A stretch of 64,000 nt of DNA from Paenibacillus sp. JJ-223. Its GTDB lineage: Bacteria; Bacillota; Bacilli; Paenibacillales; Paenibacillaceae. The first letter of the stretch is position 1, and every line of letters starts with the position of its first letter. Made by a program: the position numbers and the translations under genes. Positions 18,781 to 26,991 of the stretch are shown here, piece after piece. Under the pieces are notes generated by a model, which searched no databases, was not told the DNA's origin, and saw only the letters and a program-made list of their open reading frames with translations. The stretch lies in the NCBI RefSeq assembly GCF_927798175.1, contig NZ_CAKMMP010000006.1:124001-188000 (forward strand), read 5' to 3'.

Positions 18781-18861
18781 TTCTTAAAGACTAATATTTC
18801 ATTATGTCTTTTTTACTATAATGATCCAAAAGAGAGTCTTAAAGACTAAGTCGACTATAAT
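18781..18861 (+). promoter_or_regulatory. Tandem -10 elements with duplicated TCTTAAAGACTAA box upstream of SLH gene
   Basis: TCTTAAAGACTAA occurs at 18782 and again at 18837, 55 bp apart; the second lies within the palindrome AGTCTT-A-AAGACT. A CTATAAT -10-like hexamer follows each (18817 and 18856). No convincing -35 was found. The SLH gene starts at 18924 after GAGGGAG. The rest of this roughly 330-bp gap is AT-rich and otherwise featureless. Confidence 0.5.
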
Positions 18862-18923
18862 TGCTGAAGGGAGGGATAACAAAACTAGCCTTTACCAATT
18901 TTTGAAGAGGGAGTCCATAAAAA

Positions 18924-21900
18924 ATGAATAAGAAGTTTTCGAGAAAGATTGTAAGCGCTAGCCTTGCAACCGCACTTTTATTACCGGGAATAACTCCAAC
19001 TTTTGCTTCATCCTTTGAAATTATGAATTCAAATGCGGAAACCATTTCTACAGAGAGTCTCAACAGCAAGTCCTTGTTCGGGGATATTTCAGGACATTGG
19101 GGACAAAAAGCAATTGAAGAGTGGACAGGATACGGCGTAGTAAAAGGATACAATGGCAAGTTTCGTCCTAACTCACCAGTAACAAGGGCTGAGTTTGCCG
19201 CCATGATTGACAATATTATGAAATACATAGAAGAGGGAAGCAATTCATTCTCGGATTTAGAATCGAATAAATGGTACTACGGTGCGATTCTAAAGCTGGA
19301 CAAGGCAGGCGTTCTTAAAGGAACGAATGGTGAGGCTCTGGCGGAGAAAACCATTACGCGTCAGGAAGCGGCAGTGCTTTTGGCCGGAGCATTCCAAACG
19401 GCTGCTGGTACAGATTCGGTTACATTCAAAGACAGTGATCAAATCGCTGATTGGGCCAAAGCATCGGTACAAAGCCTCGTATCCGCATCAGTAATTAACG
19501 GCAGACCGGATGGATCGTTCGAGCCCCAGGCCAACCTTTCTCGAGCAGAAGCGGTCACTTTATTTGATCATTTGATACAGATGCTCGTCACAACCCCTGG
19601 AGAATATTCGCAAGACGTCCAAGGAAATATTGTGGTCAATACCCCTGATGTGATTTTGAAGGATATGACTATTTCCGGAGATTTGTATGTCACACAAGGT
19701 GTCGGAGAAGGTGAAGTAACCCTTGATAACGTCCAAATCAAAGGCAACGTTCACATTCAAGGCGGTGGGGAGCACTCCATTATTTTTAATAATGTAGATG
19801 TACAAGGAGCACTTGTCGTTAACAAATACAATGGCAAAGTGCGGATTCTTGCTACAGGAAGCACATCGGTATCTTTAACTGTACTTGAAAGCGGCGCTTT
19901 GGTTGTCACTAAGGACCTTACCGGTGGCGGATTTGAGACAGTTGAAATCCCGGCCGATATCCTTGCAGGCCAAGAAATCAAACTGGACGGCAACTTCAAC
20001 AAAGTAGTGAACCATGCCGCGAATGTACAAATTACAGCGAGTGGGTCGATCAAGGAGTTTGTTGCTGAAGCAGAAACGAATATTACCGGAAACGTCAACA
20101 TTGACAAGTCTTCAGGCAACTCAAGCATTGTAGTTAACGGTGCTGCTTATGTACCTTCGGCTGGAACGACAGGATCGAGTACAGGTACTGGAAATAGTGG
20201 TAATGCTGGAAATGCTGGAAATTCTGGTGGAAGTAGCACCGGAGGAGGAAATTCGGGAGGCTCTGCACCAGGGAATGGAAACGAATATGTTGCGGTGACA
20301 GGCCTAACGGTTGCACCTGCATCGGCTTCTCTTGTGGTTGGCCAAAAAACGCAACTTACCGCAACGGTTTCGCCCGGCAATGCGACCAATCCCAGAGTCA
20401 ACTGGAAAGTAGCTGACGGCCAGACTTCGATCATTAGTGTAAGCGATTCTGGTTTAGTAACGGCCTTGACTCCCGGTACAGGAACAGTTATCGCTACGAC
20501 TGAGGATGGAACATTTAGCTTTAGTTCAACGATTACGGTTTCAGCACCCGCATTGGGTATAACATTGTCTAAATATGAAGGGTCCATTGTAGATCCCGAT
20601 ACCCAACTGGATGAGGAAACAAAAACCAATAATGAACATGTTACGATACTAAGCAGCGATCAATCGTTAATTCAAGCAAATCATTACGATGCTTCGATAA
20701 CAGCAACGCAAGCTTTGCAGGGAACGGTAACTACCTCTGTATACAGTGTTGTTTCTTTAACGGACGCAGATGCAAATCCGTTAGTGGATGTTTCTGGGGT
20801 AAAAGTAACTTTGGATGGGATGGAGTATAATCCTGAATTTGGAGTGGGACTGAGTCAAGGAAATGAAACCAACCGTTTCTTGCTCAAGTTAGACATCCAT
20901 CAGCCAAGAAACATTGAACAGCATCAGCTCATCATCTCTCGTGAAGGGTATGCGGATACTTCTATGACGATTACGTATCGTCCGGAAGGAACAGTGGTTC
21001 TACAGGCAATCGATCCGATCGCAGGGGAGCTATTGGTAGGATCAGAGTTAAGTGCAGGAACAGTGCATTACGAAGGTGGGCCTGTAAATCAAGAGGCTTT
21101 GTATCAGTGGTATCATTCGGATACAGAGACAGGATTGTACAGTAAAATTGATGGGGCAACATTTGCAAAATATACGTTAACTGAAGACGATGGCGGAAAG
21201 TATATTCGTATTCATGTTGCGTCTGACGAAATCCAGGCTAGCGGTTCAGCCATAAGTGCAGCTTTCGGACCTGTTCAAACTCCCGTAAGCGCAAAGGAAG
21301 TATTCGCTGAAATCGAGAAAGTGTTCCTCGGGAAAAATACAGATAAAAATAACGTCATTAGTGATTTGTTTCTTCCGACTTCCCTGCCAGGCTATCCGGG
21401 AGTTCTAATCAGTTGGTCGACTGATAATGAGTCTGCATTGTCCAGCACAGGGGTCATCACCCGAATTGAAAAAGAGGATCAATTCGTAAAATTAACAGCG
21501 ACTTTAAGCGGCGGAGCGGCAGGAACACATGAATACGATTTGACGATCAGGGCCGCTGGAACGAACAATGTAGGCATTGACGGATTTATCGATCCGTATT
21601 TTGTGAGCAGCTATCCACAAGCTTATATTAAAGATGGCACAATTCATGTTAAATATGCACTAAACGCGCCTGCGGAAGTCTACATGATTGTCAACGTTAT
21701 TAATGGTGGGTGGAAGTCAGATGTAAAGGCTGTCCTTGAAGGGCATTCAGGGGAAAACAATAAGCTTATTTATACGAATCAATGGCCGTATTTTGAAATA
21801 ACCTCCGATCAAATCAACCAGGTTCAGGATTTCGATACAGGGGTCAGAATCTCTGATAGTAATAAGTCAGAAGCCAAAGTGGAATTTGTTATTGCTAACC

Positions 21901-22976
21901 AATCCCAAGGGTATGTTTCAAGCGAAGTCACTCGAATTCAATTCGACCAGACCGTCGTCGGCAGTTTGGATACCCAACCTCCAGTTTCTTACGCAAAGTA
22001 TATTAACAGAGATCTGGACTCGATTTATGTCTATTTCAACGAGAAACTAAACACAAGCAGCGTTCCTTCCATCCAAGACTTTACGCTGAGCAGTGGCCGC
22101 GTGGAATCTTTAAGCGTAGTTAACAAGCAGACAGGGATCCAACCGGCCTATGTCAAGCTTCATGTCAGTGGCATCACAGAGGCTGATTTGAGTACTCTGA
22201 GAGTCAGCTATAACGGCACTGCATTGAAGGACTTGAGCGATGCTGAAAATGAGGTAGTAAGCTTCTCCAATGCAAAAATTAATGCGTATAGTCCAAAATT
22301 CACAAATATTATGCTTAGTTCTGATCGTCGTTCTGTTTTGGTAGACATAGAGCCCGGCTGGGATCCGTATGATTTTCCTGAGTTGAATTTCGACGCGGCT
22401 TCTAGAGCAAGATTCAGTATGCAAATTGCAAGTGTGAGTTACAATCCGAATTTCATCAAATACAGCTATGGATCGAGCGAGATCACGTACACACTGCAAT
22501 TTGATTCACCTCTTCCTGAAGGGGAAGCAACGTTAAAGTTCAATTCAACCGGATTGATCGATTGGGCCCAGGATTCATATCCAGAAGAGATAATATCAGG
22601 ACCGATTTTGCAGCTTCCTGCTTCCGGGTCGCCAACAGCAAGTTATTCTCAACAAAACGGTAAAATTATTTTATCATTTGCGAACGGATTCGAAATAAGT
22701 AATTCTTCGACAGCGGCAGCAGGATTAACGTTGAAGATCGATGGCGTGGAATATGCTCTTCGCGGGTACCTGATGTCGCTTAACTGGAACAGCAAAAATC
22801 AAATTTATATTGATCTCAATGAAAAATATTCTTGGAAATTTAAACAGGCTGTGGAGCAAGGCAGCGACATTCAAATCAAATATTCAAAAGTCAATCAAGA
22901 AGACCAACAACAATTGTCTGATGCAGCTGGTGCACTTATTCCGGATTTCGATTATATTCAAGTTACCAAACAATAG
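18924..22976 (+). CDS. Giant SLH-domain cell-surface protein with Ig-like repeats
   Basis: 1350 residues, secreted: a basic start, hydrophobic ASLATALLLPG and a TFASS cleavage region. Three S-layer homology domains follow (about 48-102, 107-161, 167-221; FGDISGHWGQKAIEEW, FSDLESNKWYYGAILKL, FKDSDQIADWAKASVQSL) for anchoring to pyruvylated cell-wall polymer. Residues ~230-410 look like a right-handed beta-helix. A Gly/Ser linker (~412-450) leads to a Big_2-type Ig domain (~455-545). Further beta-sandwich modules follow, including one with YQWYHSD..KYTLTEDDGGKYIRI, an atypical bacterial Ig module near 790-880, and a SwmB-like FNEKLN domain near 1030-1120. No catalytic domain was recognised, so an adhesin or surface scaffold is most likely. 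Its base composition is visibly more AT-rich than its neighbours, suggesting transfer or relaxed selection. The unusual N-terminal SLH position differs from many S-layer enzymes, where SLH is C-terminal. Confidence 0.85.
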   Translation: MNKKFSRKIVSASLATALLLPGITPTFASSFEIMNSNAETISTESLNSKSLFGDISGHWGQKAIEEWTGYGVVKGYNGKFRPNSPVTRAEFAAMIDNIMKYIEEGSNSFSDLESNKWYYGAILKLDKAGVLKGTNGEALAEKTITRQEAAVLLAGAFQTAAGTDSVTFKDSDQIADWAKASVQSLVSASVINGRPDGSFEPQANLSRAEAVTLFDHLIQMLVTTPGEYSQDVQGNIVVNTPDVILKDMTISGDLYVTQGVGEGEVTLDNVQIKGNVHIQGGGEHSIIFNNVDVQGALVVNKYNGKVRILATGSTSVSLTVLESGALVVTKDLTGGGFETVEIPADILAGQEIKLDGNFNKVVNHAANVQITASGSIKEFVAEAETNITGNVNIDKSSGNSSIVVNGAAYVPSAGTTGSSTGTGNSGNAGNAGNSGGSSTGGGNSGGSAPGNGNEYVAVTGLTVAPASASLVVGQKTQLTATVSPGNATNPRVNWKVADGQTSIISVSDSGLVTALTPGTGTVIATTEDGTFSFSSTITVSAPALGITLSKYEGSIVDPDTQLDEETKTNNEHVTILSSDQSLIQANHYDASITATQALQGTVTTSVYSVVSLTDADANPLVDVSGVKVTLDGMEYNPEFGVGLSQGNETNRFLLKLDIHQPRNIEQHQLIISREGYADTSMTITYRPEGTVVLQAIDPIAGELLVGSELSAGTVHYEGGPVNQEALYQWYHSDTETGLYSKIDGATFAKYTLTEDDGGKYIRIHVASDEIQASGSAISAAFGPVQTPVSAKEVFAEIEKVFLGKNTDKNNVISDLFLPTSLPGYPGVLISWSTDNESALSSTGVITRIEKEDQFVKLTATLSGGAAGTHEYDLTIRAAGTNNVGIDGFIDPYFVSSYPQAYIKDGTIHVKYALNAPAEVYMIVNVINGGWKSDVKAVLEGHSGENNKLIYTNQWPYFEITSDQINQVQDFDTGVRISDSNKSEAKVEFVIANQSQGYVSSEVTRIQFDQTVVGSLDTQPPVSYAKYINRDLDSIYVYFNEKLNTSSVPSIQDFTLSSGRVESLSVVNKQTGIQPAYVKLHVSGITEADLSTLRVSYNGTALKDLSDAENEVVSFSNAKINAYSPKFTNIMLSSDRRSVLVDIEPGWDPYDFPELNFDAASRARFSMQIASVSYNPNFIKYSYGSSEITYTLQFDSPLPEGEATLKFNSTGLIDWAQDSYPEEIISGPILQLPASGSPTASYSQQNGKIILSFANGFEISNSSTAAAGLTLKIDGVEYALRGYLMSLNWNSKNQIYIDLNEKYSWKFKQAVEQGSDIQIKYSKVNQEDQQQLSDAAGALIPDFDYIQVTKQ

Positions 22977-22990
22977 TAACGGGCAAGGAA

Positions 22991-23028
22991 AAAGAAGCGA
23001 CGAGAGAAACTTTCGTCGCTTCTTTTTT
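22991..23028 (+). terminator. Intrinsic terminator after SLH gene
   Basis: AAAGAAGCGACGA pairs with TCGTCGCTTCTTT and is followed by T residues. Confidence 0.9.
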
Positions 23029-23123
23029 CAGTGAAGTAGGTTTCTCGATTTTGCAATCTTGCTCAAACATTCCTGTGAGGCTTACAATCACAGGCTTAAA
23101 AGTTATACTTGTAGATACATATA

Positions 23124-23315
23124 CTATGTAAACCGCAAAAAACATACACACGTTAACGGAGAGGCAGAACCAATCTGGAGAAGCGAAGCGTTCGCATTTA
23201 TCACCGGATTTTCCCCTTAAAAAAGGGGAATCAAAAAATCTGGGGATAACAGCGATCGGAAGATGGTACTGCGCTCGCAGTGGCCTTGTGTGATTGATTA
23301 TTGCAGTTTATATAT
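23124..23315 (+). mobile_element. MITE-like repeat, long copy (192 bp) upstream of alkD-like gene
   Basis: Left end CTATGTAAACCGCAAAAAAC and right end TGCAGTTTATATA form a roughly 28-bp imperfect terminal inverted repeat. It shares the AGAGGCAGAACCAATCTGGAG, AATCTGGGGATAACAGCGATC and ACTGC-GCTC-GCAGT blocks with the copy at 7556, but lacks about 40 bp between the first block and the CCCC hairpin. The TTCCCCTT/AAGGGGAA stem is perfect here. It occupies most of the gap between the SLH terminator and the alkylation-repair genes. Confidence 0.85.
23286..23314 (+). promoter_or_regulatory. Putative outward promoter at MITE right end, before alkD-ogt
   Basis: TTGTGT (23286-23291), 17-bp spacer, TATATA (23309-23314). 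The ribosome site GAGGAGG begins about 4 bp later and the GTG start is at 23331, so a transcript from here would have a very short leader. Confidence 0.5.
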
Positions 23316-23330
23316 CAGAGGAGGACCCGA

Positions 23331-24053
23331 GTGATTACTGATGTGCGTACCGAATTGTTGTCCCTGGCCGAACCGGAATATCAAAAATTTGCGTCGGCGC
23401 TCATTCCCAACATCACGAATTTGCTCGGAGTGAGGTTGCCGGCGTTGCGCAAGGTGGCGAAGAGAATCGCGGCCGAAGACTGGCGCGGTTTCCTGGAGAC
23501 GGCGAAGAACGACTATTTCGAAGAAGCCATGCTGCAGGCGATGGTGCTTGGTTATGTCAAAACCGATCTGGAGGAATGGCTGCGGCAGATTGCCCGCTTC
23601 GTTCCCAAGATCGATAACTGGTCCGTTTGCGACAGCTTTTGCATCGGATTGAAAAGGGCGAAACAGCATCAAGACGAAGTGTGGGCTTTTTTGCAGCCAT
23701 ACCTGATTTCTGACCAGGAATACGAGATTCGCTTCGGGGCGGTCATGCTCCTGAATTATTATATGGACGAGCATTATATCGACAGGGCGCTGGCTGCGTT
23801 GGACCGGATCAAGCATGAGGCATATTACGTCAAAATGGCCGTGGCTTGGGCCGTTTCGATCGCTTATGTGAAGCAGCCTGACATTACGATGCGTTATCTG
23901 CAAAACAATACGCTGGACGATTTCACCTACAACAAGGCGCTTCAAAAGATTACGGAATCGCTCCGCGTGGATGCAGAGACAAAAGCGTTGATTCGCAGCA
24001 TGAAAAGAAAGACTGCCAAAGTGCAGCATACTGCACGGAGCAGCAAGGGTTGA
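23331..24053 (+). CDS. AlkD-like DNA alkylation repair protein
   Basis: 240 residues from a GTG start at 23331, 6 bp after GAGGAGG. It is all-helical with the HEAT-like repeats of AlkC/AlkD glycosylases: ITNLLGVRLPALRKVAKRIA, FEEAMLQAMVLGYVK, the DNWSVCDSFCIGL motif with the Trp and Asp that line the DNA-binding face in AlkD, and FGAVMLLNYYMDEHY. AlkD excises positively charged alkyl purines without base flipping. It is followed after 19 bp by an O6-alkylguanine methyltransferase gene, making a two-gene alkylation-repair operon. The element directly upstream is a mobile repeat, so its original promoter may have been replaced. Catalytic activity is inferred; some homologues lack it. Confidence 0.85.
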   Translation: MITDVRTELLSLAEPEYQKFASALIPNITNLLGVRLPALRKVAKRIAAEDWRGFLETAKNDYFEEAMLQAMVLGYVKTDLEEWLRQIARFVPKIDNWSVCDSFCIGLKRAKQHQDEVWAFLQPYLISDQEYEIRFGAVMLLNYYMDEHYIDRALAALDRIKHEAYYVKMAVAWAVSIAYVKQPDITMRYLQNNTLDDFTYNKALQKITESLRVDAETKALIRSMKRKTAKVQHTARSSKG

Positions 24054-24072
24054 ACGGAATGGAGGACAACCG

Positions 24073-24627
24073 ATGAGACAAAGCATAAAATGGACCGCGT
24101 TGGAGCTGGATGGGCAGCCCTGGATCCCGATGGCTACCGAAAAAGGGGTGTGCCGCATCGTGATGCCGAACGAAACGCTGCAGGACTGGAGCGCATGGGC
24201 TGCGCGGATCTCGCCGGAAGCGGAACTGCAGGAAGACGCGTCCGCGCTGGAACGAACGGGCATCGTCGATTGGCTGAAGGCATACTTCAACGGAGAACGG
24301 ATGGCGGTATCGCGGGACATTCCGCTGGATTTGGTCGGAACGGCGTTTCAGAAGCAGGTATGGCAGGAACTTGGACGTGTGCCGTACGGGGAGACCCGGA
24401 CGTATGGGGATATTGCCGTGGCCATCGGCAGACCTTCCGCCGTACGGGCTGTAGGCGCTGCGAACGGAGCAAATCCCATTCCCCTCCTTCTGCCATGCCA
24501 TCGAATTATCGGGGCCAACCGGAAGCTGACCGGATTTCGCGGCGGCCTTGAATTGAAGCGAAGATTGCTGGACATGGAGCGCATAGACGGCGTGGCCGAT
24601 GGCGGCCATGAGCGGTTTCGGTTTTAA
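24073..24627 (+). CDS. ogt: Methylated-DNA--protein-cysteine methyltransferase (Ogt type)
   Basis: 184 residues, with GGAGG before the start. The C-terminal domain carries the suicidal active site LLPCHRIIG (C142) and the downstream FRGGLELKRRLLDMER. Upstream are the helix-turn-helix segment GTAFQKQVWQELGRVPYGETRTYGDIA and the RAVGAANGANP loop that holds the arginine finger. It transfers O6-alkyl groups from guanine in DNA to its own cysteine. The N-terminal part is shorter and more divergent than in E. coli Ogt. It belongs with the alkD-like gene immediately upstream. A hairpin terminator follows about 70 bp after the stop. Confidence 0.93.
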   Translation: MRQSIKWTALELDGQPWIPMATEKGVCRIVMPNETLQDWSAWAARISPEAELQEDASALERTGIVDWLKAYFNGERMAVSRDIPLDLVGTAFQKQVWQELGRVPYGETRTYGDIAVAIGRPSAVRAVGAANGANPIPLLLPCHRIIGANRKLTGFRGGLELKRRLLDMERIDGVADGGHERFRF

Positions 24628-24695
24628 TGACTCGTGATGTGACGGGAAGGGAAGAGAAATGGAGGGTGGGCCTGAAATGAGGCGCACTACAGCGG

Positions 24696-24723
24696 AAAAC
24701 CACGGGAAACCGTGGTTTTTTTT
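24696..24723 (+). terminator. Intrinsic terminator after ogt
   Basis: AAAACCACGG pairs with CCGTGGTTTT around GAAA, followed by T residues. Confidence 0.92.
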
Positions 24724-24797
24724 GCTGTCACATCTTCCGATATATGGGTTATGATGGATATGAATGAAGAAGGGTCGGGGAGAGGAGAGATGAAATG

Positions 24798-24935
24798 ATG
24801 ACGGATTCAAACTTCATTGGCATACTTCCCGGCATCGAGAGATTTGAAGAGGACATCCGGGAAATTGGCTACCCGGTAAAAGGGCGACCCGGATCTATGA
24901 AACAGCAGCGGCCCGAAAACGAAAAGAAAGGGTGA
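24798..24935 (+). CDS. Small ORF (45 aa) translationally linked to a membrane protein
   Basis: It starts at ATG 24798 (or 24795) about 9 bp after AGGAGA and encodes MTDSNFIGILPGIERFEEDI, then a basic tail with RPENEKKG. It has no transmembrane segment. The stop lies 3 bp before the start of the next gene, and that gene's ribosome site (AAAGGG) is inside this ORF, so the two are probably translated together. Not recognised as a known family; it may be a leader peptide or a small partner of the membrane protein. Confidence 0.45.
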   Translation: MTDSNFIGILPGIERFEEDIREIGYPVKGRPGSMKQQRPENEKKG

Positions 24936-24938
24936 CGG

Positions 24939-25379
24939 ATGATGGCTGCTATCCCGCGAAAACTGCTTTCGGCATTGCTTGCGTCCATCGCATTTGCATG
25001 TATTCTAGGTCTTCTATCGGTAGGCATGAGGGGGGCGTACGATTTCCATATGTACGTTCTGATTTATGCGATTTACGGTACGCCGGGGCTTCTGTTGATT
25101 GGGATTCCCGTTTCGTTCCTCCTGGATTACGGGTTGGGCAAGATTCACACGGCAAATGCCGGTGTCAGAACGACGTTAACGACGATTGGGTATGCAATCG
25201 CTGGTTTTGCTGGAGGAACCATCTATTTGATCGTTATTACCTCCGGAAGGGCGCTCCAAAGTTCTTTTGGCGAGTGGCTGCCGCTGAGCTTGCTTGGCAT
25301 TTTGGCCGCCTTGTTATTCGCGTGCATCGATCGAAGGCTGCTTGCCTCATCCAAAACGATTAAACCTCCGGTTGGATGA
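24939..25379 (+). CDS. Four-helix membrane protein, unknown
   Basis: 146 residues with four hydrophobic segments (~8-26, ~36-60, ~76-100, ~112-130) and short loops. A conserved-looking loop YGLGKIHTANAGVR lies between segments two and three. No transporter or enzyme signature was recognised. Start ATG 24939 (or 24942) follows AAAGGG inside the small ORF. It is followed by a hydrolase gene 40 bp downstream. Function unknown. Confidence 0.65.
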   Translation: MMAAIPRKLLSALLASIAFACILGLLSVGMRGAYDFHMYVLIYAIYGTPGLLLIGIPVSFLLDYGLGKIHTANAGVRTTLTTIGYAIAGFAGGTIYLIVITSGRALQSSFGEWLPLSLLGILAALLFACIDRRLLASSKTIKPPVG

Positions 25380-25419
25380 GCGATGCTCATTATAAAATAT
25401 TGGAAGCGGAGGAATGGGG

Positions 25420-25953
25420 ATGAGCAACTCAAAAGCACTTCTAGTTATCGACGTTCAGGTAGCCATGTTCGATGAAGCCGACCCTGTAGTCCAGGGAGAG
25501 GCGCTGCTTCAAAAAATCAAAAGTTTGATCGCCAAAGCACGCCAAAACGGTCATCCCGTGATCTACATTCAGCATACCGAAGGAGCGGGCACCCCGCTGG
25601 AACGGGGGGCGAACGGCTGGGGAATTCATCCAAGCATTGCGCCCCTGCAAGGGGATGCTATCGTCGAGAAATTGACGCCGGACTCCTTTTATGAAACGCA
25701 ATTACATTTATTACTGCAAGAGATGGGCGTGAAAGAGCTCATCTTGTGCGGCATGCAGACAGAGGTATGCGTCGATACGACCTGCCGCAGCGCGTTCAGT
25801 CACGGGTATGGTGTAACGCTCGTGAGCGATGCGCACAGCACCTGGCATTCCCCGCAGCTGCAGGCAGGCCAGATCATCTCACATCATAATCATGTGCTGA
25901 GATTGTTCGCGACAGTGGCGGGCGAGGAAGAAATATGGACCGGCGGAGCATGA
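25420..25953 (+). CDS. Isochorismatase-family cysteine hydrolase
   Basis: 177 residues. The catalytic triad of the family is in place: D11 in LLVIDVQ, K84 in VEKLTPDSF and C117 in GMQTEVCVDTT. The fold also shows the cis-peptide region before the cysteine (LILCGMQTE) and AHSTWHS. Members hydrolyse isochorismate, nicotinamide, N-carbamoyl or related amides and ureas; the substrate cannot be deduced. Start ATG 25420, 6 bp after CGGAGG; an ATG two codons upstream overlaps that site. Probably co-transcribed with the membrane protein before it. Confidence 0.9.
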   Translation: MSNSKALLVIDVQVAMFDEADPVVQGEALLQKIKSLIAKARQNGHPVIYIQHTEGAGTPLERGANGWGIHPSIAPLQGDAIVEKLTPDSFYETQLHLLLQEMGVKELILCGMQTEVCVDTTCRSAFSHGYGVTLVSDAHSTWHSPQLQAGQIISHHNHVLRLFATVAGEEEIWTGGA

Positions 25954-26036
25954 CATGATTCGAATTTCCGCCAGGAGCCTTGTAACCGCATCTGGCAGAA
26001 ATGTTTTTGAGGGGGAGTAGGGGAGGGGGAACCAGA

Positions 26037-26909
26037 TTGCATGGCAGTGGTGTTTGTGCATTGAAAGATATTCATTGGATCGAGCTCCATCAGGACATTC
26101 GGGCACTCATGAACCAGCCATGGCATGTCGTCCCCTTGTCGCCAGGGATGGAGGCAGACGTATATCGGTACGGGTTCGAAGGCAGATCTTGTGTGCTCAA
26201 AATTTGGAACAAGGAATCCAGGCCCAATATCGCCAATCAGTATCGGCTGCTTTCCGAATTGCATCATCAAGGTGTGAAGGTGTCCATCCCTTATGGATGG
26301 GGCGAAGATGCAGAGCGGAATCAGGTTTTGCTTATGAACGACGCCGGCATCCCTGTAGACACGCTGACTTCAGAGAAGCTCAAGGACCTGGCGTTAATGC
26401 TGATGGAAGTACACCGCTTTAGGAAAAGCCCCCAGGATGATGATTTTATTCCAGCCTATGATTTCGCCGGTTACTTTTTTCCCGGCATTGCAAGTCATCC
26501 GGATCTGGAACGGATTTTATCCGATGCGCTTCAGCGCGTATCACTCAGGCGGGACTGCCTGATTCATGGAGACTACAATTTGTGGAACGTCCTGGAGGCG
26601 AACGGGTGCTGCACCATCATTGACTGGACGAACGGACAATGGGGCGATCCCAGATACGACGTCGCATGGTCTGTTTTCCTGATGGACGTCTATACCGGCC
26701 ACAAATACGGAAAAACGTACCGTGTGGAATTTCTCCAGTGGAACGATTATGCCAGTGAGGATATGATTTGGTTCGAAGCCCTTGCCTGCTTGCGCTGGCT
26801 TTTGCTGAAACGGACCGGAGGCGTGCCTTTGCATGGCGAAACGCTGCAGCGTATGACGGCCATCCTGCATCGTAATCCATATGTAAGTACGGATTTGTTG
26901 CTCCGGTAG
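26037..26909 (+). CDS. APH-fold phosphotransferase (aminoglycoside phosphotransferase family)
   Basis: About 290 residues. The kinase-like fold shows ADVYRYGFEGRSCVLKIWN with the ATP-binding lysine, the Brenner loop LIHGDYNLWNVL with catalytic Asp, and the metal-binding IIDWTNGQWGDPRYDVAW. Related enzymes phosphorylate aminoglycosides, homoserine, choline or sugars; this one has no specific resistance signature, so calling it a resistance gene is not justified. The start is taken as TTG 26037, 7 bp after GAGGGGG; an ATG at 26001 has no ribosome site. It stands between the hydrolase and the xylan-locus regulators. Confidence 0.75.
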   Translation: MHGSGVCALKDIHWIELHQDIRALMNQPWHVVPLSPGMEADVYRYGFEGRSCVLKIWNKESRPNIANQYRLLSELHHQGVKVSIPYGWGEDAERNQVLLMNDAGIPVDTLTSEKLKDLALMLMEVHRFRKSPQDDDFIPAYDFAGYFFPGIASHPDLERILSDALQRVSLRRDCLIHGDYNLWNVLEANGCCTIIDWTNGQWGDPRYDVAWSVFLMDVYTGHKYGKTYRVEFLQWNDYASEDMIWFEALACLRWLLLKRTGGVPLHGETLQRMTAILHRNPYVSTDLLLR

Positions 26910-26991
26910 TTGAAGGGCGACAGTACGAATGGCGGCAACGTTTGAAACACGACACCCTGCAAGCTTCATTTCATGAAAGGGGGAAACATGA

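Noticed and set aside
26037-26909. Antibiotic-resistance aminoglycoside kinase
   Set aside because: The fold fits, but no residues specific to a resistance subfamily were seen, and the family includes many metabolic kinases.
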